Shown: positions 1 through 7,322, counted from the stretch's first letter. The stretch is 14,486 nt of DNA from CAINVV01 sp037440345 (GCA_037440345.1 JBBIUJ010000084.1:1-14486), one strand, 5' to 3'. A program made the numbers and translations. Notes: generated by a model not told the origin, from the letters alone.

Positions 1-155
1 AAAGTGAACTAAAGTGAACTAAAGTGAACTAAAGTGAACTAAAGTGACTAAAGTGAACTAAAGTGACTAAAGTACTTACTGGAGGCATGATTTGAGCAAA
101 TATCAGGAGTCCCAACTTTAGTCACTCTAGTCACTTTAGTTCACTTTAGTCACTT
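1..155. repeat. Head-to-head tandem array, family A, copy 1
   Basis: The left arm (1-74) consists of four AAAGTGAACT units, then alternating AAAGTGACT and AAAGTGAACT. A 39-nt loop (75-113) follows, then the inverted array (114-155) built of AGTCACTTT-type units. The arms can pair into a long hairpin in several registers. A second copy at 9706-9817 shares the same internal CTCTAG variant in its right arm and a similar loop, so this is a dispersed element and not a chance palindrome. The array starts at base 1, so its left end may be cut by the window edge. It lies 33 bp upstream of the FAH-family gene. Function is unknown. Confidence 0.9.
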
Positions 156-188
156 GTAACACAACGAACAAATAAACATAATATCGAC

Positions 189-800
189 ATGAAAATCATT
201 TGCATCGGCCGTAATTACGTCAAACATGCCCAGGAGTTGAACCATGATGTTCCGACAGAACCGGTTTTTTTCATGAAACCAGATTCCGCCTTATGTCTTG
301 ACAACAAACCTTTTTTCCTGCCCGACTTTTCGAAAGAGATACACCATGAAATTGAACTGGTGATCAAAATTAACCGGCTCGGGAAAAATATTGAAGCCAA
401 ATTTGCCCATCGCTATTACGATGAAATAGGTCTTGGCATCGATTTTACTGCCCGGGATATACAGCGGCACCTGATTGAGAAGGGATTGCCCTGGGAGAAA
501 GCAAAGGCTTTCGATTCTTCAGCAGTGCTTGGAAAATTCATCTCAAAAGAGGAGTTAGGCGATATGGGACACATCCTTTTTTCGCTTAAAAGGAATGGCG
601 AAACCGTCCAATCCGGCGATTCGCAACTCATGATCTTCCCGTTTGACACCATTATTGAGCATGTTTCAAAATATGTCACCCTGAAAATAGGTGATCTGAT
701 CTACACTGGAACACCTGCTGGTGTTGGCCCTGTTGCCATCGACGACCGTCTGGAAGGGTTCATCGGGGAGAAGAAGATGTTCGATATTCAGGTTAAATAA
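189..800 (+). CDS. Fumarylacetoacetate hydrolase (FAH) family protein, FAHD1-like
   Basis: This is a 203-residue single-domain protein of the FAH superfamily, whose members cleave or decarboxylate acylpyruvates, oxaloacetate and related 2-oxo acids with Mg2+ or Mn2+ in the cytoplasm. It opens with the CIGRNYVKHAQEL motif (residues 5-17). The metal ligands are the E-x-E pair E54/E56 and D85 in GIDFTARD. Conserved lysines follow in KAKAFD (104-109), and the family signature TGTPAGVGPV is at 173-182. The length matches the short FAHD1/YcgM-like members, not the roughly 420-residue tyrosine-pathway enzyme. The exact substrate cannot be read from sequence. The start follows an A-rich, SD-less leader typical of the phylum. 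No catabolic partner gene is adjacent; the next gene is convergent. Confidence 0.9.
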   Translation: MKIICIGRNYVKHAQELNHDVPTEPVFFMKPDSALCLDNKPFFLPDFSKEIHHEIELVIKINRLGKNIEAKFAHRYYDEIGLGIDFTARDIQRHLIEKGLPWEKAKAFDSSAVLGKFISKEELGDMGHILFSLKRNGETVQSGDSQLMIFPFDTIIEHVSKYVTLKIGDLIYTGTPAGVGPVAIDDRLEGFIGEKKMFDIQVK

Positions 801-901
801 CCCTTTGTGTTTCCTTTGTGCCTTCCTTGGTGACCTTAGTGGTTAATTCTTTGATAATTTACCACAAAGGTCACCAGGGTTTACACAAAGGTCTCAAAGT
901 C
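801..901. repeat. Head-to-head array, family C (CCTTTGTGN units)
   Basis: The element begins directly after the TAA of the FAH gene. Successive 9-nt units CCTTTGTGT, CCTTTGTGC, CCTTGGTGA and CCTTAGTGG run to about 846, and an inverted array (CCACAAAGG, TCACCAGGG, CACAAAGG) runs back from 858 to 900. The inner arms 825-846 and 858-877 pair almost fully. It fills most of the gap between two convergent genes and could act as a bidirectional terminator, although there is no strong T-run. Only one copy is present here. Confidence 0.8.
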
Positions 902-924
902 TATTGCAATGAAAGGGAGGAATT

Positions 925-1569
925 TTAGATTTTAATCTGCCCCCAAACCATCAGAATATCTCTAATGCATCGAAAATTGAGCGAGATTTGAAGGGTTCCT
1001 TCCTTTGAAGTAAAAGTTGCGGAGAAAACTCCCTCATTGGTAGTCAGAGGTTGGGCGATGCAGGTAATCTGGCTGGCGAAGTCGATGTCTGAGAAGGCTA
1101 CCATTTTGAATACCGCCTCTTTTGCGCACCAGCGCAGCATGACATCTTTGTTGGAAAGTTGATCGCCAACCATGCAATCTTTCAGCTCGTCAACCGACAA
1201 AAATTTTCTGGCAGCCTTAGTTACATTTCTTGTGATTAATTCGATATCGATACCAGGCAGTTCTTCAGGATGCAGATAGATCACAACGCAATTGGAGGAG
1301 TGCGATATAGAGATATGTCCCAGTGCATTAACCAGGTGGGGCTTCCCGGCAGGATCATAACTTATTTTCGAATCATCTCCAGTCATTTTTTGAAGGAGCA
1401 ATCGTACCGCAAGCCACTCTTTCCTGCGAAGATCATTTCGAATTGACTGATATCTTTCCAGTTCCTCAGTTTCCGGATTTAGCATTTCCATCAATTGTTC
1501 AATTGATTCCGTTATCTCCCAAAAGCCAAGAAAACCATTATCAATATGTTCGATAAACTTAATGGCCAT
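925..1569 (-). CDS. 4'-phosphopantetheinyl transferase superfamily protein (Sfp type)
   Basis: This 214-residue protein would transfer 4'-phosphopantetheine from CoA to a serine of a carrier protein. It shows the Sfp-type order of motifs: RRKEWLAVR (48-56), a CoA-contacting HISISHS (85-91), the Mg-binding GIDIE with D108 and E110, and WCAKEAVFK (147-155) with E151 and K155. The length fits the two-subdomain Sfp/EntD type and not the roughly 120-residue AcpS. It is the last gene of the minus-strand cluster, and its ATG overlaps the end of gldD by 11 bp, which suggests translational coupling. No NRPS or PKS gene is nearby, so the target may simply be the acyl carrier protein of fatty-acid synthesis; that is inference. 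Confidence 0.9.
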   Translation of the reverse strand: MAIKFIEHIDNGFLGFWEITESIEQLMEMLNPETEELERYQSIRNDLRRKEWLAVRLLLQKMTGDDSKISYDPAGKPHLVNALGHISISHSSNCVVIYLHPEELPGIDIELITRNVTKAARKFLSVDELKDCMVGDQLSNKDVMLRWCAKEAVFKMVAFSDIDFASQITCIAQPLTTNEGVFSATFTSKEGTLQISLNFRCIRDILMVWGQIKI

Positions 1570-2155
1570 GATTCGCAGTCCATTCAGTTGTTTCTATCAT
1601 TTTGATGACATCAGCAGACAAGAAACCGATAACCGGTCTTAAACTGTCGTAATTTGGTACCTCCTTGATGTACAAGGCGCCTCTGATAAAGTTTTTGACA
1701 CTGTCGGTCAGGTAGAATTGCATGGGTGAGGCTGCATTTCCTTTTAAAGTGTATACGGTCCCGTACATTTTATGGGCAGGATGGATAAAGATCTGCTCAT
1801 CAATGGAGCTTGCTTTTTGTTCATGTTTGAATACCAGACTCCTCGATTCTTCGATGAGTTGGGATAAATTGCTGTCGACCTTTTTGAAGCTGATATGAAT
1901 CTGGGCATGGTTACCTGGAATTTCAACAGTGATCCAATCCTTTTGTTCAGGGTTTAATAAGTCGGGAGTAACCGTAGCGTAAGTTGGTATACTGAAATTG
2001 TACGGGAAAGGCCCATTGAGCGACCTGTATGATTTTTCGGGGAAGGTTATCCGGTAGAATCCCCTGGGTTTTGGGGTTACATCGTGCGTGCAGGATGAGA
2101 CCAAACTCATTGCAGCATAAAGACAAAAAAACAAAAGATAGAGGCGTCCTGTCAT
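1559..2155 (-). CDS. gldD: Gliding motility lipoprotein GldD
   Basis: This 198-residue protein has a hydrophobic N-terminal signal ending in the lipobox LVSSC, with the lipidated cysteine at residue 22. Mature GldD hallmarks follow: PKPRGFYRITFP just after the cysteine, and a C-terminal block with FYLTDSVKNFIRGALY, a DSL-P segment and IKMIETTEW. GldD is needed for gliding and type IX secretion in Flavobacterium, and orthologues also occur in non-gliding Bacteroidota. Its start lies 4 bp past the gldE stop, and its end overlaps the PPTase start. The gldE-gldD pair is a known conserved arrangement, which strengthens the call. Only the N-terminal anchor is membrane-associated. Confidence 0.93.
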   Translation of the reverse strand: MTGRLYLLFFCLYAAMSLVSSCTHDVTPKPRGFYRITFPEKSYRSLNGPFPYNFSIPTYATVTPDLLNPEQKDWITVEIPGNHAQIHISFKKVDSNLSQLIEESRSLVFKHEQKASSIDEQIFIHPAHKMYGTVYTLKGNAASPMQFYLTDSVKNFIRGALYIKEVPNYDSLRPVIGFLSADVIKMIETTEWTANHGH

Positions 2156-2159
2156 GATT

Positions 2160-3509
2160 CTATCTGTTTTTTTCTGGCATCCTGTTGATCAGTACTTTGA
2201 TCTCCTTGATTCTTCTGCGGTCCAAAGCCTCTATCTGGAACGTAAAATTCTTGCAAAGTACCTTTTCGTTAAGTTCTGGAAACTCTCCTGTCAACTCAAG
2301 GATCAGGCCTGCCAGTGTATCCGCATCGCCTTTGACCTCTTCGAAAACATTGTCCTCACATTCGACAATTTTATAAAAGTCATTCAGTAGCGTTTTCCCA
2401 TCAAACAAATATTCATCAGTTCCTAACCGGGTATAGGATTTCTCTTCCACATCGAATTCATCGGCAATATCTCCAACAATCTCTTCCAGAATATCTTCCA
2501 GCGAAACGAGGCCTGAAGTACCTCCAAATTCATCTACCACAATGGCGAGATGGACCTTGGATTTTTGAAACTCTTCAAGGAGATCATCGATTTTTTTTGT
2601 TTCAGGTATAAAAAATGGAGCTCTTATCAAGGTCTGCCATTTGAAATTGGCTCCTTTCGCTATATGGGGCAACAGATCTTTGATGTAGAGAACACCTTTT
2701 ACCTGATCCAGGGTTCCGGAGTAAACAGGAATACGCGAATATCCTGCTGTACGGATGATCTCCAGCACTTCACTGAAATTGGAACCAAAATCAACCACCA
2801 CCATGTCGAGCCTTGAGTGCATGATCTCACTAACACTTTTAGAACCGAACTTGACAATGCCTTCCAAAATCTCCTTGTCATCGCTTAAATCTTCATGGTT
2901 GGCAAGTTTCAAAGCCTTGGAAATTTCGTCGATGGAGAGAACCCTCCTGTGTTTGCTCATGCGCTTGTTGACAAAGGAGGTAGAGTGAATCAGAATATAA
3001 TTGATGGGTTTGGTAATTTTGCCCAAAATGTCGATAAACGAGGCGATTTTTAAAGCGAAATTTTTTGGATAATGAGCTGCATATACTTTTGGGATAATCT
3101 CTCCAAAAAGCAAGAGTAGAAAAGTGATGAAGATTGTCTGGAATATAAACTCAAACGTTTTTGCATCGCCAAAACTTATCAATGAGCTGGAAATATGCGA
3201 GGCCAGCAATACGATGGCTATGTTGATGAAATTGTTCCCCACCAGAATGGATGCCAACAGTTGTTCCGGATCGGAAAGAAGCTTTAAAATCTGTTGCGCT
3301 GACCTTTTCTTATTGGTTTTAAGCGTTTCAATATCTTTTGGTTCAAGCGAAAAAAGAGCTACCTCCGAACCCGAAACAATGGCTGAGAGACCGAGAAGTA
3401 TGATCAAAACCAGAAGCCCTGAAAGGACGCTGACTGTAAAAGGCAAGAAATCAATGTTCCCAATCAAGGCTCCAACGGAAGTAACGAAGTTTGTTTCCAA
3501 ATTAAGCAA
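2160..3509 (-). CDS. gldE: Gliding motility-associated protein GldE (CNNM/CorC-like, DUF21 + CBS pair)
   Basis: This is a 449-residue membrane protein of the HlyC/CorC-like family. An N-terminal DUF21 domain (about 20-185) carries hydrophobic segments near 24-48, 86-110 and 119-140, with the motifs GSEVALFSL (47-55) and FGEIIPK (135-141). Two CBS domains follow, one around 228-285 (MHSRLDMVVVD, YSRIPVY) and one around 300-355 (HLAIVVDEFGGTSGLVSLEDILEE). A C-terminal CorC_HlyC domain (about 365-445) includes GDADTLAGLILE. Related proteins are implicated in Mg2+ and divalent-cation export. GldE is named for its link to GldD, whose gene is 4 bp downstream. The gene starts 8 bp after the ssb stop, consistent with one transcript. 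Confidence 0.92.
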   Translation of the reverse strand: MLNLETNFVTSVGALIGNIDFLPFTVSVLSGLLVLIILLGLSAIVSGSEVALFSLEPKDIETLKTNKKRSAQQILKLLSDPEQLLASILVGNNFINIAIVLLASHISSSLISFGDAKTFEFIFQTIFITFLLLLFGEIIPKVYAAHYPKNFALKIASFIDILGKITKPINYILIHSTSFVNKRMSKHRRVLSIDEISKALKLANHEDLSDDKEILEGIVKFGSKSVSEIMHSRLDMVVVDFGSNFSEVLEIIRTAGYSRIPVYSGTLDQVKGVLYIKDLLPHIAKGANFKWQTLIRAPFFIPETKKIDDLLEEFQKSKVHLAIVVDEFGGTSGLVSLEDILEEIVGDIADEFDVEEKSYTRLGTDEYLFDGKTLLNDFYKIVECEDNVFEEVKGDADTLAGLILELTGEFPELNEKVLCKNFTFQIEALDRRRIKEIKVLINRMPEKNR

Positions 3510-3517
3510 TTAAAAGA

Positions 3518-3964
3518 TCAAAATGGAAGGTCATCAGGAGTGTTACCCTGCTCGGTATAACCCGATGTAACCTGAGGTTCGTTTACGGCTTTTTTCGCTT
3601 CAGAAACCGGATGTTCAGGGGTGCTGTTGCTTCCGGCTTTCCGGTCGAGTAGCCTCACTTCGTCGGCATAAATCTCATAAGCAGTCTTTTTAACCCCGTC
3701 AGTGGTGTCATAAGTCCTGGAGCGAATACGACCCTCAATGTAGACCTGGCTTCCTTTGCGAATAAATTTTTCGGCAAGGTTTGCCAGATTTCGCCAACAA
3801 ACGATGTTGTGCCACTCTGTTTGAGTGACTTTTTCACCGGCTTTGTTGTTGTAGACCTCGGAAGTAGCCAAGGAGAAAGAAGCAACCGATACGTTGCTGT
3901 CTAAATGCCGGATCTCAGGATCCTTTCCGACATTCCCGATTAAGATGACTTTGTTGACTGACAT
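3518..3964 (-). CDS. ssb: Single-stranded DNA-binding protein
   Basis: This 148-residue protein has an N-terminal OB fold (about 1-105) beginning MSVNKVILIGNVGKDPEIR. It contains TEWHNIVCWRNLANLAEKFIRKGSQVYIEGR-type core segments (residues about 49-79), with the tryptophans expected to stack on ssDNA. A short flexible linker leads to the acidic tip DDLPF (144-148), the docking peptide for replication and repair partners. It binds single-stranded DNA as a tetramer in replication, recombination and repair. It sits between mutY and gldE; a TATCTTTG -7-like element lies in the 104-bp gap upstream, so it may also have its own promoter. Confidence 0.97.
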   Translation of the reverse strand: MSVNKVILIGNVGKDPEIRHLDSNVSVASFSLATSEVYNNKAGEKVTQTEWHNIVCWRNLANLAEKFIRKGSQVYIEGRIRSRTYDTTDGVKKTAYEIYADEVRLLDRKAGSNSTPEHPVSEAKKAVNEPQVTSGYTEQGNTPDDLPF

Positions 3965-4026
3965 AGTTCAAAATATTTTATTGTATGTTGTAAGTTACTG
4001 AAAAATTTGGACAATTCAAAATCGAT

Positions 4027-4034
4027 CAAAGATA
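4027..4034 (-). promoter_or_regulatory. Candidate -7 element upstream of ssb
   Basis: Read on the minus strand this is TATCTTTG, an exact match to the Bacteroidota -7 consensus TAnnTTTG, 63 bp before the ssb start. No good TTTG -33 box lies at the expected distance (only TTAGG around 4050), so this is a weak to moderate call. ssb may also be read through from mutY, since no terminator separates them. Confidence 0.35.
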
Positions 4035-4068
4035 AAAATTATTTGGGTCCTAACCGGATTCTGACATC

Positions 4069-5118
4069 TCAATGACCCATCTCCAACAAAAAGTTCTCAA
4101 CAGGTTTGGGGACAGGATACTTTGAAATCTCCCCATGTTCTATCATAAGCAAACGACCTGAAATGCTGTTTGTGTGAAGTATGACAGAAAAGAACCTGAT
4201 ATGCAAACGCTGGTGTGTCAATAGATGGATCCTTTCCGGATATACGGTTTCGATGGTTATGGAGCTGTTTTTGAACAAATCTTCCCATGCCTTGCCGGCC
4301 ATTACCTCTTCAGGAGAGGCCGGAGTATCTGTTTCAATCATTGGAAATTGAAACATTTTCCGCCAAATATCTTTGTCGTCTCTCTTCTCAAGAAATAGCT
4401 TGTTTTTGAGATGAAGATAGATGAAGTTCAGGTAACGCTCTTTTTGTTTTGTCTTTTTCGACTTAACAGGAAAGCTTTCAAAACATTGGTTTACATAGGC
4501 ATAACACGCTGTTTTGAGCGGGCAGTCAGGACAAAGTGGCTGAGCTGGCAGACATTGAATGGCGCCCAATTCCATGAGCGCCTGGTTGGCCTCCCCCGGT
4601 CTGGTGGGATCCAGCATGAGCTGGGCTAGCTGGTAAAATTCCTTCTTCCCGGCAGTCGAATCAATAGGCGTAGAGATACCAAAAAAACGCGAAAGAACCC
4701 GGAATACATTGCCATCTACAACAGCATATGGAAGTCCGAAAGCAATAGATGCAATGGCCGCAGCCGTGTAATCGCCTATCCCTTTCAGTTTTTTGATGGA
4801 AAGATAGTCAGATGGAAATGCCCCGTTGTGGGCGCTTTGAATGGTTTTGGCTGCGTGGTGCATATTCCTCGCGCGGGAGTAATAACCCAAACCTTGCCAT
4901 GCTTTCAATACTTCCTCTTCAGGAGCATTTGCCAACGAAATTACATCAGGAAACAACCGAAGGAAATTGTGATAATATTCGGTTCCCTGTTGTATCCTTG
5001 TTTGCTGTAAAATCACCTCAGAAACCCAAATATGGTAGGGTTCGGGACTATCCCTCCAGGGGAGATCCCTTTTTGCATGGTTGTACCAAACTGTCAACGC
5101 TTTACGATATCCCTCCAT
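4069..5118 (-). CDS. mutY: A/G-specific adenine DNA glycosylase
   Basis: This 349-residue enzyme removes adenine mispaired with 8-oxoguanine in base excision repair. The helix-hairpin-helix motif is LKGIGDYTAAAIAS (111-124). Catalytic E34 lies in SEVILQQTRIQ, D135 in VVDGNVFRV, and Y79 in GLGYYSRAR. The [4Fe-4S] cluster ligands C189, C196, C199 and C205 have the C-x6-C-x2-C-x5-C spacing. The cluster cysteines, E34 and D135 lie at a constant offset of three from the E. coli MutY numbering. A C-terminal NUDIX-like 8-oxoG recognition domain (about 228-349) contains HLLTHQRLHIRF (298-309). The length is normal. It is the first gene of the minus-strand cluster and divergent from the HU gene. Confidence 0.97.
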   Translation of the reverse strand: MEGYRKALTVWYNHAKRDLPWRDSPEPYHIWVSEVILQQTRIQQGTEYYHNFLRLFPDVISLANAPEEEVLKAWQGLGYYSRARNMHHAAKTIQSAHNGAFPSDYLSIKKLKGIGDYTAAAIASIAFGLPYAVVDGNVFRVLSRFFGISTPIDSTAGKKEFYQLAQLMLDPTRPGEANQALMELGAIQCLPAQPLCPDCPLKTACYAYVNQCFESFPVKSKKTKQKERYLNFIYLHLKNKLFLEKRDDKDIWRKMFQFPMIETDTPASPEEVMAGKAWEDLFKNSSITIETVYPERIHLLTHQRLHIRFFSVILHTNSISGRLLMIEHGEISKYPVPKPVENFLLEMGH

Positions 5119-5177
5119 TTCCCATCGATTTTGTTAAAAAAACAACGAATGAGCAAAAAATATTGGCTAAGATGATA

Positions 5178-5204
5178 TTAGTTAAATCAAAAGCTATATA
5201 TTTG
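5178..5204 (+). promoter_or_regulatory. Candidate promoter of the HU gene
   Basis: TATATTTG at 5197-5204 matches the Bacteroidota -7 consensus TAnnTTTG. The -33 position holds only TTAG (5178-5181) or the more distant TTGG (5162-5165). Transcription from it would give a leader of about 55 nt that contains two copies of ATAAAGTTAAATCA. The call rests mainly on the -7 match and position. Confidence 0.45.
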
Positions 5205-5251
5205 TGCACCGAAATTTGGGATAAAGTTAAATCAAAAATAAAGTTAAATCA
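5181..5251 (+). repeat. Three direct GTTAAATCA repeats upstream of the HU gene
   Basis: GTTAAATCA occurs at 5181-5189, 5226-5234 and 5243-5251. The last two belong to 14-bp perfect direct repeats, ATAAAGTTAAATCA, at 5221-5234 and 5238-5251, spaced by 17 bp. The first copy overlaps the predicted promoter and the other two would lie in the leader. They could be protein-binding sites or a translational-initiation context, or simply the product of AT-rich slippage. Confidence 0.6.
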
Positions 5252-5266
5252 TTAAAATTTCTTACA

Positions 5267-5551
5267 ATGACTAAAGCAGATATCGTAAACGAGATTTCTA
5301 AAAGCACAGGTATTGAGAAGCTTACTGTTCAAAAAGCAGTTGAAGCATTCATGGACACCGTATCAGGCTCATTGGCTGATGGTAACAATGTTTATCTCCG
5401 TGGTTTCGGTAGTTTTATCGTTAAAAAACGTGCAGAAAAAACAGCGCGCAACATTTCTCGTAACACAACTATCATTATTCCGGAACACAATATTCCATCT
5501 TTCAAGCCTGCCAAAACTTTTGTAGGTCGCGTTAAAAACAACGTGAAGTAA
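5267..5551 (+). CDS. HU family DNA-binding protein
   Basis: This 94-residue nucleoid protein has helices at about 3-38 (MTKADIVNEISKSTGIEK), the turn GNNVYLRGFGSF (39-50), a beta-arm (about 51-77), and the closing helix after FKPAKTF (79-85). It is the expected length of an HU/IHF subunit. At the arm tip the usual RNPxTG, with its DNA-intercalating proline, is replaced by ARNISRNTTI; a proline occurs only later at P72. I believe this arm type is common in Bacteroidota HU proteins. The start follows an A/T-rich leader without SD. A 30-codon basic ORF begins 24 bp downstream and probably shares the transcript. Confidence 0.95.
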   Translation: MTKADIVNEISKSTGIEKLTVQKAVEAFMDTVSGSLADGNNVYLRGFGSFIVKKRAEKTARNISRNTTIIIPEHNIPSFKPAKTFVGRVKNNVK

Positions 5552-5575
5552 TTTCCATTTTAAAAAAGTATTGTT

Positions 5576-5668
5576 ATGCCAAGCGGGAAGAAGAGAAAAA
5601 GACACAAAATGGCCACACACAAGCGTAAAAAGCGCTTGCGCAAGAATCGTCACAAAAAGAAAAAATAG
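5576..5668 (+). CDS. 30-residue Lys/Arg-rich small protein, candidate ribosome-associated protein
   Basis: ATG at 5576 and TAG at 5666-5668 frame a 30-codon ORF starting MPSGKKRKRHKMATHKRKKR and ending in four lysines. Twelve Lys, six Arg and three His make 21 of 30 residues basic or potentially basic. It sits 24 bp after the HU stop and just before a strong terminator (5699-5728), with rng downstream. From memory, near-identical short ORFs occur at this place in other Bacteroidota. The composition and the RHK...HKRKKR pattern recall the AURKAIP1/COX24 (mS38-like) motif of tiny ribosomal proteins. A role on the ribosome is inference. It is easily missed by gene callers because of its size. 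Confidence 0.75.
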   Translation: MPSGKKRKRHKMATHKRKKRLRKNRHKKKK

Positions 5669-5698
5669 GCTTTTTGTAACGCCTTGATAAATTATACA

Positions 5699-5728
5699 AA
5701 ACCTAAAGCGCGCATGCGCTTTAGGTTT
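5699..5728 (+). terminator. Perfect 13-bp hairpin after HU and the 30-aa ORF
   Basis: The arms AAACCTAAAGCGC (5699-5711) and GCGCTTTAGGTTT (5716-5728) pair perfectly around a GCAT loop, and a U-rich tract (GTTGTATTTAAT) follows. It lies 30 bp after the 30-aa ORF and 43 bp before rng. It should end the HU transcript or attenuate it before rng; the flanking A-run also lets it work on the opposite strand. Confidence 0.85.
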
Positions 5729-5771
5729 GTTGTATTTAATAGTTTCAATTAACATAAAATGAGTAAACAGC

Positions 5772-7322
5772 ATGAGCAATGAGTTGATTATTGACGTATC
5801 GTCCTCTCATGTCGAAATTGCTTTACTCGAAAACAAAAGACTTGTAGAACTAAACAGGGAAAGTAACGATGTTAAATTTCAGGTTGGTGATATTTACCTG
5901 GGAAAGGTAAAGAAGATCATGCCGGGTTTAAATGCTGCTTTCGTTGATGTTGGCTACGAGAAAGATGCGTTCTTACATTATTTGGATTTGGGACCACAAT
6001 TCCAGACACTAAGCAAGTTCCTCAAATTGGCTGCCGCCAAAAAAATCAAGTTGACACCTTTCCCACGAATAAATCCGGAACCAGATATCAACAAAGACGG
6101 CAAAATCAGCGAGGTCCTTAAAGCCGGTCAAACTATTCTGGTACAGATTGCCAAAGAACCCATTTCTACCAAAGGACCCCGACTGACTTCAGAAATCTCG
6201 GTGGCAGGAAGAAACATGGTTTTGGTGCCTTTCAGCGACAAAATCTCTGTATCCCAGAAAATTGAAACGACGGAAGAGAAAACCCGTCTGAAAAAATTAA
6301 TCCAGAGCATCTGCCCCAAAAACTATGGGGTCATTGTTCGGACAGCGGCTGAAGGGAAAATGGTAGCAGAGCTGGACCAGGAGTTGAGGCGACTGATTGC
6401 TAAATACGAAAACGGATTTAGTAAGCTTGAAAAGCAAGTCGTTCCTTCACTGGTACTTGGAGAAACCGATCGTACCATCTCGTTGATCAGGGATGTCTAC
6501 AGCAACGATTTTTCCAACATCTACATCAACAATGAAGATGCTGCAGCTGACGCTAAGGAATATGTGGGTACCATCGATTCCGAAAAGAAAAAGATTGTCA
6601 GGTATTACAACGGTAAAATGCCAATCTTCGAATATTTTGGAATTGATAAACAAATCAAAGCATCTTTTGGAAAAACAGTCTCCTTTAAAAGCGGGGCTTA
6701 CCTGATCATCGAACACACTGAAGCGTTCCACGTTATTGATGTCAATAGCGGAAATCGTTCCAAAACAGGAGATCAGGAGACCAACGCGTTGGAGGTAAAT
6801 CTGGCCGCCGCCGAAGAGATCGCACGACAATTGCGGCTTCGCGACATGGGTGGAATTATCGTAATCGATTTTATCGATATGCACGGTAATGAAAATCGCC
6901 AGAAAGTTTTCGATAAAATGAAGGAAGTAATGTCTTCCGACAGAACCAAACACAATATACTCCCATTGAGTAAATTCTGTTTGATGCAAATCACACGGCA
7001 ACGTGTAAGACAGGAGATGGCAATAGAAACGGAGGAGAATTGCCCCGTTTGCAAAGGTACAGGGAAGGTTACCCCGACTTTGCTTTTCATCGAGGAGATC
7101 GAACAGAGGGTTCGGTACATTTTTGAAGAACTTCAGAAAAAAAGCCTTACCATTGAGCTTCACCCATTTGTTGGAGCTTTCCTGACCAGAGGTTCTATCT
7201 TTTCTAAAGTCTGTAAATGGCGATGGAAATACCACAAAAGGATTAAAATCGTAGAGATGAATTCAATGAGTTTCCTTGGATCCAAATACTACGACGAACA
7301 CCGTGATGAGATCATCATCTGA
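5772..7322 (+). CDS. rng: Ribonuclease E/G family protein (RNase G)
   Basis: This 516-residue endoribonuclease acts in rRNA maturation and mRNA decay. The N-terminal S1 domain (about 35-130) starts FQVGDIYLGKVKKIMPGLNAAFVDVG. Catalytic Mg ligands of the DNase-I-like domain are D323 (with N325) in FHVIDVNSG and D366 in GGIIVIDFIDM. The Zn-link CPVC (C424, C427) joins subunits. There is no long disordered C-terminus, so this is the RNase G form and not an RNase E with a degradosome scaffold. The start at 5772 fits the family N-terminus; an ATG at 5759 opens only a 7-codon ORF. It has its own terminator. The HU - small ORF - rng order is a familiar Bacteroidota neighbourhood. Confidence 0.96.
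   Translation: MSNELIIDVSSSHVEIALLENKRLVELNRESNDVKFQVGDIYLGKVKKIMPGLNAAFVDVGYEKDAFLHYLDLGPQFQTLSKFLKLAAAKKIKLTPFPRINPEPDINKDGKISEVLKAGQTILVQIAKEPISTKGPRLTSEISVAGRNMVLVPFSDKISVSQKIETTEEKTRLKKLIQSICPKNYGVIVRTAAEGKMVAELDQELRRLIAKYENGFSKLEKQVVPSLVLGETDRTISLIRDVYSNDFSNIYINNEDAAADAKEYVGTIDSEKKKIVRYYNGKMPIFEYFGIDKQIKASFGKTVSFKSGAYLIIEHTEAFHVIDVNSGNRSKTGDQETNALEVNLAAAEEIARQLRLRDMGGIIVIDFIDMHGNENRQKVFDKMKEVMSSDRTKHNILPLSKFCLMQITRQRVRQEMAIETEENCPVCKGTGKVTPTLLFIEEIEQRVRYIFEELQKKSLTIELHPFVGAFLTRGSIFSKVCKWRWKYHKRIKIVEMNSMSFLGSKYYDEHRDEIII

Noticed and set aside
1..155. Possible CRISPR array
   Set aside because: Units are 9-10 bp and directly adjacent with no unique spacers, and the second half is inverted; no cas genes are near.
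3124..3513. 129-codon plus-strand ORF opposite the gldE N-terminus
   Set aside because: It is a shadow of the membrane-segment codons of gldE, with no independent support.
5369..5779. 136-codon minus-strand ORF across HU, the small basic ORF and the terminator
   Set aside because: It runs antisense through two credible genes and a terminator palindrome; its sequence shows no family features.
6447..7235. Long antisense ORF (262 codons) inside rng
   Set aside because: It is opposite a well-conserved catalytic gene, has no recognisable domain, and is explained by the codon pattern of rng.
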